The notes: generated by a model from the letters alone, not told the origin. A stretch of DNA of 64,000 nucleotides from Pantoea sp. Cy-639 (GCF_011752525.1 NZ_VWXI01000008.1:62001-126000), one strand, 5' to 3'; counted from the first letter of the stretch, positions 7,223-18,600 are shown. A program made the numbers and translations.

Positions 7223-9127
7223 ATGCAGCTTGATCTGAATTTCGTCTATTACCGCAATTTCCGTTTCGACGGTAAGTTCCATGTGCGTTGCCATGGCGAG
7301 GACCTGTCCAAGGTCAGTCGTATCCGTTACGAACTCGAGCGTAGGGAGGGCGAGGGCTACGTAGCGTTGATGGGGAGCTCGACATACTCCCAGGCCCAGA
7401 GCGGCAAGCTTGAAGAACATGGCTGTCCGGTCACTTTCGTTACCCGGGAAACCGGCGGGGCCTACCGTATCAGGCCGCGGGTGGTACTGCTGGATGCCGT
7501 TGCCACGGCAATGGGCCGGCCCACAGGCGCTGCCGGGGTGATAGACCTGCCGCCGCTGGAAATGACCATTGGCGAAGACGAGCTGGATCGGGGCATCCTC
7601 GACAAGGTCCCGCTGGAGGCCCCGGCACGCCGTCGCAAACGCGAGTTGGATGATCCCTACGGACACCAACTGCCGCCGTTTCCGTTGCAGGAGGAGGGAC
7701 ATCGCTACCCGTTGCTGCTGATCAAGTTCGGCCCGCAGGGTTACGCCAGGCTGAACGCAGAGCTGCTGGCGGAGTCTGGTTCGTGGCTGGCGCGGCACTG
7801 GCCGAAACTGGGGGAGGTGATCGAGCTCAAGCCTTATCTGCACGCTCACGAGCATGCCGATGAGCGACTGGCCGTGCTCGAAGGTTACTACAGCCTCGAA
7901 CAGCCGCGTTCGATGAACAACGACACTTATGTCGCCCTGCTGCAGACCCTGGCTGCGCTCGACTATGTGGAGTCGCTGCAGTTCCTGGCGCCGGAGCAGG
8001 ACTCGGGCTTCATCCTGTTCGGCGTTTCCGCGTTGCTGGCCACGCTGCTGACCGGCGCTGCCGTGGTGGCGGGCAACCGGGCCAACCAGGCGGCACAGCC
8101 GACTGCTGATTTCGAGCCGCGACAGTACTACCTGGATGCCCCCGCGGGTCACAGGCAAGGCATGAATGTCCGTCAGGCCTGGGCGCGTCAGGTGACCGGG
8201 AAAGGCGCGCGCATTCATTTCAGCGATGGCGGCCTGTACCCGAACCACGAAGACCTGCGTGGCAATCCCAGGCTCAAGGTGGTCACTGCCGAGCCAAACG
8301 ATGATCCAAAGCATGGCACGGCTTCCGTCGGAATCATGGTCGCCGTGCGTAACGGTTTCGGCGTGACCGGCATCAGCCATGACAGCGAACTCTATCTGTA
8401 CAACAACAGGGCGGGCTCCGCTTCGGGGGCGCAGACGCTCAAGGCGCTGCTGCGCCAGGTGTCGCCGGGCGATATTGTCGGTATCAATCGCCAGACCGCC
8501 AATATCGAGGTGTTGTCCACGTTCTTGCCGGCGGTGCACGACCGAGACTGGTGGGATGTCATCAGCCAGTTGAACCAACGCGGCGCCGTGGTCGTGGTGG
8601 CCGCTGCCAATGGCAGTTCGCAGTCACTTCCAGCCAAGGGGACGGTCGCTGGATATGGCGTGGACTTGGCGCAATGGCGCTATTTCAATGACCATGGCGA
8701 TGCGGGCGCCATCCTGATCGGCGCCTGCCAGTCATGGGACGGCAAGCCACACGCCTATTCCAATCATGGCTATCGCTACCGCATGCTCAATGCCTGGGGC
8801 GACAGCGTGACCACACTGTCCTATGGTGCCTTGCAGGACAAACCGGGCGAAGACCGCGACTACACCGATCGCTTTGGCGGTACGTCGTCCGCCACGCCGA
8901 TGGTGGCCGGGGCGCTGAGCCTGATCCAGTCCTATGCGATGGAGCAGCATCACGTCTACCTCGATGGCAATCAGATGCATCTGCTGGTGATGGCGTCGGG
9001 GTACGAGGACGCTACTTTGCCGGACACTCAGGTGCTGCCGATGGGCGCGAGGCCGAATGTGCAGGGGGCTTTGCTGATGCTCGACCGGATCCTGGGGGGG
9101 AGGGCGGTTCCTGTCGGCACGGGATGA
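7223..9127 (+). CDS. Subtilisin-like (S8) serine peptidase with unrecognised N-terminal region
   Basis: The start at 7223 has an AAGGAG Shine-Dalgarno seven bases upstream and gives 634 residues; the open frame before it overlaps the neighbouring gene's promoter. The C-terminal half carries an S8 catalytic triad: Asp335 in HFSDGG, His364 in KHGTASVG and Ser555 in GGTSSATPMVAGAL. A VVVVAAANGSS stretch, near 460, would supply the oxyanion asparagine. The first 260 residues match nothing I recognise. A single hydrophobic segment at about 266-286 (SALLATLLTGAAVVAG) separates the halves, and there is no N-terminal signal peptide. It could be membrane-anchored with the protease on one side, or an intracellular protease. 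It stands alone as a transcription unit. Confidence 0.85.
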   Translation: MQLDLNFVYYRNFRFDGKFHVRCHGEDLSKVSRIRYELERREGEGYVALMGSSTYSQAQSGKLEEHGCPVTFVTRETGGAYRIRPRVVLLDAVATAMGRPTGAAGVIDLPPLEMTIGEDELDRGILDKVPLEAPARRRKRELDDPYGHQLPPFPLQEEGHRYPLLLIKFGPQGYARLNAELLAESGSWLARHWPKLGEVIELKPYLHAHEHADERLAVLEGYYSLEQPRSMNNDTYVALLQTLAALDYVESLQFLAPEQDSGFILFGVSALLATLLTGAAVVAGNRANQAAQPTADFEPRQYYLDAPAGHRQGMNVRQAWARQVTGKGARIHFSDGGLYPNHEDLRGNPRLKVVTAEPNDDPKHGTASVGIMVAVRNGFGVTGISHDSELYLYNNRAGSASGAQTLKALLRQVSPGDIVGINRQTANIEVLSTFLPAVHDRDWWDVISQLNQRGAVVVVAAANGSSQSLPAKGTVAGYGVDLAQWRYFNDHGDAGAILIGACQSWDGKPHAYSNHGYRYRMLNAWGDSVTTLSYGALQDKPGEDRDYTDRFGGTSSATPMVAGALSLIQSYAMEQHHVYLDGNQMHLLVMASGYEDATLPDTQVLPMGARPNVQGALLMLDRILGGRAVPVGTG

Positions 9128-9144
9128 GTTGTAAGACGAGTGTC

Positions 9145-9163
9145 GGGGCCCTTGCGTGGCCCC
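9145..9163. terminator. Weak hairpin between convergent genes
   Basis: GGGGCC, a seven-base loop and GGCCCC form a short GC stem between the peptidase stop (9127) and the chemoreceptor stop (9220). There is no T-run, so termination here is only a guess. Confidence 0.3.
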
Positions 9164-9219
9164 TTCACGCTACAAGGGCGTTCCTGCAGGTTCGCAGGAG
9201 CCGCCCTGGATAACGCATT

Positions 9220-11367
9220 TCAGACGCGGAACTGGTCCATCAGCCCTTGTTGCTGGTTGGCCAGGTCATTGAGCGACTGGCTCACCCGCGCCGATTCGTT
9301 GGCCTGGCCGCTCAGCGACTCGGTCACATCACGAATGGTCGCGACGTTGCTGTTGATCTCCTCGGCCACCGCGCTTTGCTCCTCGGCCGCCGATGCAATC
9401 TGCAGGTTCATGTCGGTGATGACCGTCACGGCCTGGCCAATGCGCTGCAGCGCCGTGACCGCCTGGCCGACCTGCTCGACACCGCCCTGGGCCTGGCGGT
9501 GGCTGCTGTCCATGGCGCCGACCACTTCCTGGGTGCCGGCCTGCAGGGCCTCGATCACCTGACGGGTTTCCTCCACCGACTCCTGGGTACGGCGCGCCAG
9601 GTTGCGCACCTCGTCGGCGACCACGGCGAAACCACGCCCGGCCTCGCCGGCGCGGGCCGCCTCGATGGCGGCGTTGAGCGCCAGCAGGTTGGTCTGCTCG
9701 GCGATCGAACGGATCACCTCCAGCACCGAACCGATCTTCTCGCTGTTGTGCGCAAGGCCCTGAACCTGGGTCATGGCGCCGCTCATGTCGGCGGCCAGGG
9801 TGTCGATGCTGGTGGTGGTGCGGTCGATCACCGCCAACCCCTCGCGGGTGGCCTGGTCGGCGTCGCGGGCGGCCTGGGCCGCCTGGGCGGCGCTACGCGC
9901 GACGTCCTGGGCGGTGGCGCTCATCTCGTGGGAAGCGGTGGCCACCTGGTCGACCTGACGATACTGCTGTTCCATGCCGGCACTGGTTTCGGCGGCGATG
10001 GCCGCGGACTGGTCGGCGGTGCCGCGGGCGGCCTGTACCGAGCGTTTCACTTCGGCGATGGTCGGCTGCAGCTTGTCGAGGAAACGGTTGAACCAGCCGG
10101 CCAGCTCACCCAGTTCGTCGCGCTTGTCGTACTGCAGGCGGCGGGTCAGGTCGCCTTCGCCACTGGCGATGTCCTTGAGCATGGCGGCCACGCCGAGAAT
10201 CGGCCGGGTCACGGTACGGGCCATCAGCCACACCAGCAGCAGGCCGGCGATCGCGGCGGCCAGGCCCAGGCCCAGCTCCAGCAGGGTGCCACTGGTGTTG
10301 AGGGCGTCGAGTTCCTGCTTGAGCGACTCGGCTGGCCCGGTCAGGGCGCTTTCCGGTACATCCAGCAGCACGCCCCACGGCTTGCCGCCGGGTACCGGCT
10401 CGAAGGCCGCGAGGATTTTCAGACGCTGCTGGGCGTGCAGCACTTGCAGCTTGCCCTCGGCCAGCTTGCGCACCAGTTCCGCGCCCTGGCTCGGGTCGAC
10501 CTGGTCGAAGCGCTGGGCCAGCTTGCCGGCATCGGCGCTGTAGCCGGCCAGCAGGCCCACGGGGCTGAGGATGCCGACCGTGGTGCGGCCTTCGTAGAGG
10601 CTGCGGCTGGCGTTCTGGCTCAGGGCCTGCAGGCTGTTGAGGTTGATGTCGATGGACAGCGTGGCGATGACCTTGCCGTTGGCCTTGAGCGGGAACACGA
10701 TGCTGGTCATCAGCACCCGCTGGCCATCGATGTTGTAGAAGTACGGCTCGACCACGCACACCTGGCCGGTACTGCGCGGGCACACCCACCAGGTGTTGGC
10801 CGGCTGGCCGCTGGGGCCGATCTCGGTGTTGGCCATGTCGTGCTCGGGCAAGGCCATGGCGGTCAACTGGCCGGCGCGCGGCTGCGACCAGTACAGGGCG
10901 AAGCGCCCGGTCTCGTTGCTGCCCAGCGCCTGCTGGCCGGCGAACAGCTTGTCCTTGCCATCCAGTGCGCCGGGCTCGAACACCAGCGACAGGCCAAGCA
11001 GGTCAGGGTTGGCCTGCAGCGCGGCACGAACCTGGGCAGTCATGTCCTGGCGCAGGTCGTAGGCGTCGAGGAAGCGCTTCTCGGCCTGTTCGCGCAGGAA
11101 CAGCACCTGGCGGGCGAAGCCGGCGCCGTACTGATAGGCGTCCATGAACTGACGGCGGATGTTCAGGGCCTGGACCTCGCCCTGGGATTCGATGCGTGCC
11201 TGGGCCGCCTCGGTGAGCATCTGCATGCTGCTGGCCTTGACCAGGTCCGAGCTGTGGTCCATGCGGTACAGCGAAAGGCCGACCAGCAAGGTGACGATAG
11301 CGGCCAGACACAGTCCGGCCAGCAGGGTGATCTTCCATTGAATCGAGAGTTGTCGCAGCACAGGCAT
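9220..11367 (-). CDS. Methyl-accepting chemotaxis protein
   Basis: This is a 715-residue chemoreceptor. A first membrane helix spans about residues 12-32 and a periplasmic ligand domain about 33-360, long enough for a double-Cache fold. A second helix lies near 365-388 ([20 protein letters not shown]), followed by a HAMP domain (ending [20 protein letters not shown]) and a cytoplasmic signalling coiled coil. The hairpin tip is [20 protein letters not shown] followed by [18 protein letters not shown], the invariant CheA/CheW contact region. There is no C-terminal CheR-tethering pentapeptide. The ligand is not predictable with confidence. It is monocistronic, with its start at ATG 11367 preceded by AAGGGA. 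Confidence 0.95.
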   Translation of the reverse strand: MPVLRQLSIQWKITLLAGLCLAAIVTLLVGLSLYRMDHSSDLVKASSMQMLTEAAQARIESQGEVQALNIRRQFMDAYQYGAGFARQVLFLREQAEKRFLDAYDLRQDMTAQVRAALQANPDLLGLSLVFEPGALDGKDKLFAGQQALGSNETGRFALYWSQPRAGQLTAMALPEHDMANTEIGPSGQPANTWWVCPRSTGQVCVVEPYFYNIDGQRVLMTSIVFPLKANGKVIATLSIDINLNSLQALSQNASRSLYEGRTTVGILSPVGLLAGYSADAGKLAQRFDQVDPSQGAELVRKLAEGKLQVLHAQQRLKILAAFEPVPGGKPWGVLLDVPESALTGPAESLKQELDALNTSGTLLELGLGLAAAIAGLLLVWLMARTVTRPILGVAAMLKDIASGEGDLTRRLQYDKRDELGELAGWFNRFLDKLQPTIAEVKRSVQAARGTADQSAAIAAETSAGMEQQYRQVDQVATASHEMSATAQDVARSAAQAAQAARDADQATREGLAVIDRTTTSIDTLAADMSGAMTQVQGLAHNSEKIGSVLEVIRSIAEQTNLLALNAAIEAARAGEAGRGFAVVADEVRNLARRTQESVEETRQVIEALQAGTQEVVGAMDSSHRQAQGGVEQVGQAVTALQRIGQAVTVITDMNLQIASAAEEQSAVAEEINSNVATIRDVTESLSGQANESARVSQSLNDLANQQQGLMDQFRV

Positions 11368-11629
11368 TGGGGCAAATCCCTTGTAATAGTTTGAGGCTGC
11401 CGACTGTTTCGGCGTTGCAGGATTTTTCTTTATTTAAACGTTCAATTAAACGCTGCGACTTTCGTCTATAGCCGAAGGAGGGTCGCGAGGCAGACGCTTT
11501 TGACATCTGCCGGCCCGTGCTTCAGAGTGTGCGCCCTCCACAACAACATCCCCTGGTCCGGCCACTGCCTAGCCGCAGTCTGTCGCCGGAGCGCCCGCTC
11601 TTTGTCTGTCGTAACGAGGTTTGCACACC

Positions 11630-12949
11630 ATGAATGCAGTGATTGCCGCGGTCGGGCTCATGTTGATCCTGAGCCTGTCCCGCGTGCACGTGGTCATCGC
11701 GCTGATCATCGGCGCCCTGGCCGGTGGCCTGGTCGGTGGCCTGGGCATCGAAGGCACGCTCAAGGCCTTCAATGGCGGTCTGGGTGGCGGCGCCACGGTG
11801 GCGCTGTCGTATGCGTTGCTCGGTGCCTTTGCCGTGGCCATCGCCAAGTCTGGCCTGGCCCATGCCCTGGCCGACCGCGCGCTGGCGATGATCGACCGCC
11901 AGGGCCATGCCGAGGGTGGCAAGGTCAAGTGGCTGATGATCGGCCTGATGCTGGTGGTGGCGGTGTCGTCGCAGAACATCCTGCCGATCCACATCGCCTT
12001 CATTCCGCTGCTGGTGCCGCCGCTGCTGTATGTGCTGACCCGCCTGCGCATCGACCGCCGGCTGATCGCCTGCGTGATGACCTTCGGCCTGATCACCCCG
12101 TACATGTTCCTGCCGGTGGGCTTCGGCAACATCTTCCTCAACGAGATCCTGCTGGCCAACGTCGCCCGTGCCGGGGTCGACATCAGCGGTGTCAACGTCA
12201 CCCACGCCATGGCCATTCCCGCTGCGGGGATGCTGGCCGGCCTGCTGCTGGCGGTGTTCTTCAGCTACCGCAAGAAGCGCGACTACGACCTGGCGCGGAT
12301 CGAGCAGGTGGAGCAGGTCAGCGTGCAGTACAACCCGCTGACCCTGCTGGTGGCCGGCATCGCCATCGCCGCGGCGTTCGTCATCCAGCTGTGGCTGGAC
12401 TCGATGATCATCGGTGCCATGGTCGGTTTCCTGATCTTCTCGCTGTCCGGCATCGTGCGCTGGAAGGAGACCGATGGCCTGTTCACCGAAGGCATGAAGA
12501 TGATGGCCATGATCGGCTTCATCATGATCGCCGCCTCGGGCTTCGCCGAAGTGATGAAGGCCACCGGCGAGGTGAAGACCCTGGTCGAGGCCTCGGCGCA
12601 GTGGATCGACCACAGCAAGGGTGTCGGCGCGCTACTGATGCTGCTGGTGGGCCTGCTGGTGACCATGGGCATCGGCTCGTCGTTCTCCACCGTGCCGATC
12701 CTGGCGGCGATCTTCGTGCCGCTGTGCGTGCAACTGGGCTTTGACCCGCTGGCCACGGTGTGCATCGTCGGTACCGCCGGTGCGCTGGGGGACGCCGGCT
12801 CGCCTGCGTCGGACTCGACCTTGGGGCCGACCTCGGGCCTGAACGTCGATGGCCAGCACCACCACATCTGGGACACTGTGGTGCCGACCTTCATCCATTA
12901 CAACCTGCCGCTGCTGGCGTTCGGCTGGCTGGCCGCCATGACCCTGTGA
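11630..12949 (+). CDS. Na+/H+ antiporter family (NhaC/YuiF-type) membrane transporter
   Basis: This is a 439-residue protein with about 11-12 membrane helices. The ATG at 11630 is preferred over a TTG three codons earlier because the AACGAGG ribosome-binding sequence is spaced for it. Family hallmarks include the glycine-rich first helices ([19 protein letters not shown]), the polar re-entrant stretch [19 protein letters not shown], and near the end [20 protein letters not shown] with AHHxW-like [15 protein letters not shown]. This fits the sodium-proton antiporter/YuiF branch of the ion-transporter superfamily; the substrate could also be an organic or amino acid. It stands alone, followed by a terminator and a convergent fecR-like gene. 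Confidence 0.8.
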   Translation: MNAVIAAVGLMLILSLSRVHVVIALIIGALAGGLVGGLGIEGTLKAFNGGLGGGATVALSYALLGAFAVAIAKSGLAHALADRALAMIDRQGHAEGGKVKWLMIGLMLVVAVSSQNILPIHIAFIPLLVPPLLYVLTRLRIDRRLIACVMTFGLITPYMFLPVGFGNIFLNEILLANVARAGVDISGVNVTHAMAIPAAGMLAGLLLAVFFSYRKKRDYDLARIEQVEQVSVQYNPLTLLVAGIAIAAAFVIQLWLDSMIIGAMVGFLIFSLSGIVRWKETDGLFTEGMKMMAMIGFIMIAASGFAEVMKATGEVKTLVEASAQWIDHSKGVGALLMLLVGLLVTMGIGSSFSTVPILAAIFVPLCVQLGFDPLATVCIVGTAGALGDAGSPASDSTLGPTSGLNVDGQHHHIWDTVVPTFIHYNLPLLAFGWLAAMTL

Positions 12950-12956
12950 TCGCCCG

Positions 12957-12978
12957 AGCCCGCCCGGACGGGCGGGCT
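12957..12978 (+). terminator. Rho-independent-like hairpin after the antiporter gene
   Basis: AGCCCGCCC-GGAC-GGGCGGGCT is a perfect nine-base stem, starting eight bases after the antiporter stop and followed by TTG. The T-run is short. It sits between convergent genes. Confidence 0.65.
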
Positions 12979-12995
12979 TGCGCCGCGAAGGTGTC

Positions 12996-13997
12996 TCAGC
13001 CGCGTGCCGGTGGCGAGACGATGCGGTTGAGGACGGTGCTGCCGTCCTTGCTGCGGGTCAGGTAGACCGGCAATACCTTGGGCAGGTTGTCGACCAGGCG
13101 CTCGACCTCGGTGGTGTTGTAGATGCCGCTCACACGCAGTCGCGCGGTGCCATCGTCGGCCAGGCGCAGCGGTTTCTCCAGGTAGCGGTTGATCACCGGC
13201 AGCGCCTGGCCGAGGCTGAGGTTGTCCAGCACCAGCTTGCCGCTGCGCCAGGCCAGGTTGTTGCCGAAGTCGTCGCTCTGCGCCAGTTGCGGCTCGAAGT
13301 CGCCCTGGCGATAACTGGCCTGCATGCCGGGGCCGAGTCGATAGCCGCCGCCGTGGCTGCCATCGCTGCTGACCAGCACCGAGCCTTCCACCAGGGTCAC
13401 CTTGACCTGGTCCTGGTACTTCCACACGTTGAACTGAGTGCCGGTGACCCGGGTCTGGCCGTTGCCGGCGCGGACGATGAACGGGTGGCTGCTGTCATGG
13501 CTGACCTGGAAGAACGCTTCACCCTTGACCAGGGTGACTCGCCGCTCGTCCTTGTAGTCGAGAAAGCGCAGCTCGCTGTTGAGGTTGAGCTCGACGACGC
13601 TGCCGTCGCTCAAGGTGACTTGCTGCAAGCGGTCACTGCTTTCGAAATGCTGGTAGCTGCTCGGCAGCCAGCCCTGTTCCCAGCCGACCCAGCCGGCCAG
13701 GGGCAGGGCGAGCAGGGCAATGGCGGCGGCCGAAGCCAGGGGGCGCCAGTGACGGGCCAGCCGGGGCGCCGGGCGCAACTCGAGGACATTGGCCGTGCGC
13801 GGCAGCAGGTCGGCGGTCTGCCAGATCTCCAGCATCGCCTGGTATTCCTCGGCGTGACGCGGGTCGGCGCCCAGCCACTGGTTGAAGGCAGTACGCTCGT
13901 CGGCACTGCAATCGTCGGCGTGCAGGCGCATGCACCAATGCGCGGCGGCGTCGGTGATGGCATCGTCTTCGCTGGGAATGAGGCGGTCCTGGTTCAT
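12996..13997 (-). CDS. FecR-family anti-sigma/sigma-regulator-like membrane protein, orphan
   Basis: Starting at ATG 13997 (GGGAGC six bases upstream; an ATG eight codons earlier is less favourable) gives 333 residues. The N-terminal cytoplasmic DUF4880-type region shows DAAAHWCMRLHADDCSADER and WLGADPRHAEEYQAMLEIW. One membrane helix follows (about 86-105, LASAAAIALLALPLAGWVGW). Then comes the periplasmic FecR domain with VTLSDGSVVELNLNSELRF, RRVTLVKGEAFFQVSHDSSH and VTGTQFNVWKYQDQVKVTLV. FecR proteins normally relay a signal from a TonB-dependent siderophore receptor to an adjacent ECF sigma factor. No sigma-factor or receptor gene lies on either side here, which is unusual. Confidence 0.88.
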   Translation of the reverse strand: MNQDRLIPSEDDAITDAAAHWCMRLHADDCSADERTAFNQWLGADPRHAEEYQAMLEIWQTADLLPRTANVLELRPAPRLARHWRPLASAAAIALLALPLAGWVGWEQGWLPSSYQHFESSDRLQQVTLSDGSVVELNLNSELRFLDYKDERRVTLVKGEAFFQVSHDSSHPFIVRAGNGQTRVTGTQFNVWKYQDQVKVTLVEGSVLVSSDGSHGGGYRLGPGMQASYRQGDFEPQLAQSDDFGNNLAWRSGKLVLDNLSLGQALPVINRYLEKPLRLADDGTARLRVSGIYNTTEVERLVDNLPKVLPVYLTRSKDGSTVLNRIVSPPARG

Positions 13998-14134
13998 TGC
14001 GGCTCCCGGTTTTGCCGGCATTCTACCTTCGGCCGGAGGTTACGAGAACGAGTTAATGGCGAATGACTATCAAATGTGAAGTATTTCCGCGCATATGCAG
14101 TTGGATCCCATCCGCTTTGCGCATGATCGACGCA

Positions 14135-14166
14135 TAAAAAAGCCCCGAGGGCCAAGGCCTTCGGGG
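14135..14166 (-). terminator. Rho-independent terminator of the mexEF-oprN operon
   Basis: On the minus strand a 12-bp stem (GCCCCGAAGGCC/GGCCCTCGGGGC, one mismatch, TT loop) is followed by six T residues. It lies about 50 bases past the oprN stop. Confidence 0.85.
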
Positions 14167-14217
14167 CAAACGGTTGGGGGAGGAGCCAACCAAAGGAGTC
14201 TTCACGTCACCGTCGGA

Positions 14218-15633
14218 TCACGGGATGCTGGCCACCACGTCGGGTTGCCAGCCGCCGCCGAGGGCCTTGTAGATCGCGACGATGCCGCTGTACAGCTCGA
14301 CCTCGCCCTGGGCCTGGGCATCCTCGGCGCTCAGCCTTTCACGCTCGGCGTCGAGCAGTACCAGGTAATCCACCGTGCCTTCGCGGTAGCGCACCGAGGC
14401 CAGTTCCGCAGCCTTGCGGCTGGCGTCGCTCTGGCGCATCAGCGCCAGCAGGCGTTGCTGGCGCTTGCCATAGTCGCTGAAGGCGTTGGCCGATTCTTCC
14501 AGGGCCAGCAGCACATGCTGCTCGTAGCTGGCCAGGGCACCGTCGGCGTCGGCCTTGGCGCCGCGCAGGCGCGCACGCACGCTGCCCAGGTCGAATGCGG
14601 CCCAGGTGATGCTCGGGCCCAGCGCCCAGGCATTGGCTGCCGACGAGCCGATCTGCGAACCGCGTGCGGCGGTGAAACCGAGGAAGCCGCTGAGGCTGAC
14701 CCGCGGGAACAAGTCCGCAGTGGCCACGCCGACATTGGCAGTGGCCGCGGCCAACTGGCGCTCGGCGCTGCGGATATCCGGCCGGCGGCGCAGCAGCTCG
14801 CCGGGGTCGCCCACCGGCAGGGCCTTGGCGATGGCCGGCAGGGCCTTGGGCGCGAGGTCGACGCTCAGTGCGTCCGGGCGCTGGCCGAGCAGGGTGGCGA
14901 TGCGGTTTTTCGCACGTACCTGTTCGGCCTGCAGCTGCGGCACGCTGGCTTCGACACCTGCCAGGCGGGCGTCGGCGCGAACCACGTCGAGCTCGTTGCC
15001 GACCCCGGTGTCGCGCAGGGTCACGGTGATATCCCGCGACTCCTGCTGGGTCTTGAGGTTGGCCAGGGCGATTTTCTCGCGCAACTGCGCACCGCGCAGT
15101 TGGCCATAGGCATCGACCAGTTCGGCGATCAGGCTGACCTGCAGTTGTTGCAGGTCAGCGGCGGCGGCGGCCTCCTGGGCTTCGCTGGCTTCGATCTGGC
15201 GCTGGATACGGCCGAACAGATCGAGCTCCCAGGCCATGTCCAGGCCCAGGTCATAGCGTTCGCTGTTGACCCGGTGGTCGACCTGGCCTGGGACCTGGGC
15301 CTTGCCGATGTCGCTGCTGGCCCGGCTGGTGACTACCGGCAACTGGTCGTTGGAGGCATCTTCGCGGATCGCCCGCGCCGCCTTCAGGCGGGCGAAGGCC
15401 ACGCGCAGGTCGCGGTTGCCGTCCAGCGATGCCTGCACCAGCTGGTTCAGCACCGGGTCGTCGAACTGCTTCCACCACAGGCTCTCGAAACGGCTGCGGT
15501 CGAGGGACTTGGCCGGCAGCGCGCTGTCCAGCCTGGCAGGCTCGGTCGCCGGGGCCTGGTAGTCCGGGCCTACCGCGCAGGCCGCCAGGGCCAGGGCCAG
15601 CAGGCTCGGGGTCAGGGGTTTGAGCAGCTTCAT
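14218..15633 (-). CDS. oprN: Outer-membrane efflux channel of the MexEF-OprN pump
   Basis: This is a 471-residue outer-membrane lipoprotein of the OprM/TolC-like family; OprN of P. aeruginosa is about the same length. It begins [20 protein letters not shown] with a lipobox (LAAC) and the usual VGPDYQAP after it. Two structural repeats are visible, each with long helices and a strand pair, for example DLGLDMAWELDLFGRIQRQI and later AWALGPSITWAAFDLGSVRA. The start codon overlaps the mexF stop by ATGA, so it is translationally coupled. It forms the exit duct for substrates passed by MexF through MexE. A strong terminator follows. Confidence 0.9.
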   Translation of the reverse strand: MKLLKPLTPSLLALALAACAVGPDYQAPATEPARLDSALPAKSLDRSRFESLWWKQFDDPVLNQLVQASLDGNRDLRVAFARLKAARAIREDASNDQLPVVTSRASSDIGKAQVPGQVDHRVNSERYDLGLDMAWELDLFGRIQRQIEASEAQEAAAAADLQQLQVSLIAELVDAYGQLRGAQLREKIALANLKTQQESRDITVTLRDTGVGNELDVVRADARLAGVEASVPQLQAEQVRAKNRIATLLGQRPDALSVDLAPKALPAIAKALPVGDPGELLRRRPDIRSAERQLAAATANVGVATADLFPRVSLSGFLGFTAARGSQIGSSAANAWALGPSITWAAFDLGSVRARLRGAKADADGALASYEQHVLLALEESANAFSDYGKRQQRLLALMRQSDASRKAAELASVRYREGTVDYLVLLDAERERLSAEDAQAQGEVELYSGIVAIYKALGGGWQPDVVASIP

Positions 15634-18600
15634 GCATGGGTCTCCAGCGCCGGTGCGCGCTCGGCCTTGCGGGCCTGGCGACGCTCGACGAAACGGCGGA
15701 TCAGGAAGAAGAACACAGGGGTCAGGAACAGGCCGAACACGGTCACCCCGATCATCCCCGAGAACACCGCCACACCCATGGCGTGACGCATCTCGGCACC
15801 GGCGCCGGAGGAGAACACCAGCGGCACCACGCCCATGATGAAGGCGATCGAAGTCATCAGGATCGGCCGCAGGCGCAGGCGGCACGCCTCCAGCACCGCA
15901 GCCAGCGGGTCGAGGCCCTTGGCCTGTTCGTCCTTGGCGAACTCGACGATCAGGATCGCGTTCTTGCACGCCAGGCCGACCAGCACGATCAGGCCGATCT
16001 GGGTGAAGATGTTGTTGTCGCTGCCCGAGATGATCACCCCGGTGATAGCCGACAGCAGGGTCATCGGCACGATCAGGATCACTGCCAGCGGCAGACTCCA
16101 GCTCTCGTACTGGGCGGCCAGCACCAGGAAGGCCAGCAGCACGCACAGCGGGAACACGAACAGCGCGGTATTGCCCGAGAGGATCTGCTGGTAGGTCAGG
16201 TCGGTCCACTCGAAGGTCATGCCATTGGGCAGTTCCTCTTTCAGCAGTTTCTCGATCGCCGCCTCGGCCTGGCCGGAGCTGTAGCCTGGCGCCGCCGCAC
16301 CGTTGATCTCGGCGGTGATGAAACCGTTGTAGTGCATCACTCGATCAGGCCCGGAGGTGTCGCTGACCTTGAGGAAGGTCGCCAGCGGAATCATCTCGCC
16401 GAGGTTGTTGCGCACCTTGAGCTGGCCGATCTGCTCGGCATCGAGGCGGAACTGCTGCTCGGCCTGGACGTTGACCTGGTAGGTACGGCCAAAGCGGTTG
16501 AAGTCGTTGGTGTACAGCGACCCCAGGTAGACCTGCAGGGTGTCGAAGATATCGTTGATCGCCACGCCGTGGGTCTTGGCCTTTTCCCGGTCGATGGCGG
16601 CATCGACCTGCGGCACGTTGACCTGGTAGCTGGTGAACAGGCCCGCCAGCTCCGGCACGTTGTGGCTCTTGGCGATGATGTTCTGGGTTTCCTTGTACAG
16701 CGCTTCGTAGCCCAGGTTGCCGCGGTCCTCGATCTGCAGGCGGAAGCCGCCGATGGTGCCCAGGCCCTGGACCGGAGGTGGCGGGAAGATCGCGATGTAG
16801 GCGTCCTGGATGTCGGCGAACTGGGCGTTCAGCGCGGCGGCGATGGCGCCGGCCGACTGGCTCGGGTCCTTGCGCTCGTTGAACGGCTTGAGCGGGGTGA
16901 ACACGATGCCGCTGTTCGGGCTGTTGGTGAAGCCGTTGATCGACAGGCCGGGGAAGGCCACCGAGTCGGCCACGCCAGGTTGCTTGAGGGCGATCTCGCT
17001 CATGCGCTTGATCACCGCTTCGGTGCGGTCGAGGCTGGCTGCGTCCGGCAACTGGGCGAACGCCACCAGGTACTGCTTGTCCTGGGCCGGCACGAAACCG
17101 GTCGGGGTGGACGAGAAGCCCAGGTAGGTCAGGCCCATCAGGCCGGCATACACGAACAGGGCGATGCCGCTGGAGCGGATGACCCGGCGCACGCCGCCGA
17201 CATAGCCATGGCTGGCGCGGTCGAAGAAGCGGTTGAACGGCGCGAACAGCCAACTGCCCAGCAGTTTCTCCAGGAACAGCGAGAAGCGGTCCTTCGGCGC
17301 GTGGTGATCCTTGAGCAGCACGGCCGCCAGGGCTGGCGACAGGGTCAGCGAGTTGAACGCCGAAATCACGGTGGAAATGGCGATGGTCAGGGCGAACTGT
17401 TTGTAGAACTGCCCGGTGAGGCCGGAGATGAACGCCGCCGGCACGAACACCGCGCACAGCACCAGGGCCGTGGCGATGATCGGCCCGGTCACCTCGGCCA
17501 TGGCTTTTTGCGTGGCCTCGAGCGGCTTGAGCCCGAGCCCGATGTTGCGCTCGACGTTCTCCACCACGACGATGGCGTCGTCGACCACGATACCGATGGC
17601 CAGCACCAGGCCGAACAATGACAGCGCGTTGAGCGAGAAGCCGAACAGGTGCATCACCGCGAAGGTCCCGATCAGCGACACCGGCACGGCCATCAGCGGG
17701 ATGATCGAGGCGCGCCAGGTCTGCAGGAACAGGATCACCACCAGCACCACCAGGATCAGTGCTTCGAACAGGGTGTGCACCACGGCTTCGATGGAGCCAC
17801 GAACGAACACGGTCGGGTCATAGACGATGCTGTAGTCCATGCCTTCCGGGAAGTCTTTCTTCAGCTCGGCCATCTTCGCCCGCACTTCGTCGGAGATCTG
17901 GATGGCGTTGGAGCCTGGACGCTGGAAGATCGGCAGGGCCACGGCCGGCTGGTTGTTCAGCAGCGAGCGCAGGGCGTACTGGCTGGAGCCGAGCTCGACC
18001 CGGGCGATGTCCTTCAGGCGAGTGATCTCGCCGTCGGCGCCTGCGCGGATGATGATGTTCTCGAACTCTTCCTCGTTGACCAGGCGGCCCTGGGTGTTGA
18101 TCGACAGCTGGAAGCTGGTCGAGCCCGGGGCGGGCGGGGCGCCCAGCTGGCCGGCGGCGACCTGGCGGTTCTGCTCGCGGATCGCGGCCACCACGTCGCT
18201 GGCGGTCAGGTTGCGCGAAGCGGTCTTGTTCGGGTCGAGCCACACGCGCAGCGAGTAGTCGCCCATGCCGAACAGCTGCACGTCGCCGACGCCGCCCAGG
18301 CGCGCCAGTTCGTCCTTGATGTTGAGGATGGCGTAGTTGGACAGGTAGAGCATGTCGTAGCGGTTGTCCGGCGAGGTCAGGTGCACGACCATGGTCAGGT
18401 CGGGCGAGGCCTTGTCGACGGTGATACCGATGCGTGTCACTTCCTCCGGCAGCTTGGGCTGGGTACGGGTGACACGGTTCTGCACCTGCACCTGGGCGTT
18501 GTCCAGGTCGGTGCCCAGGGCGAAGGTGATGGTCAGGGTCAGCTTGCCGTCGGCGGTGGACTGCGAGGACATGTACAGCATGTTCTCGACGCCGGTGATG

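Noticed and set aside
9247..11394. Long plus-strand frame opposite the chemoreceptor gene
   Set aside because: It is an antisense shadow of GC-rich codons. The minus strand encodes a complete, recognisable methyl-accepting protein.
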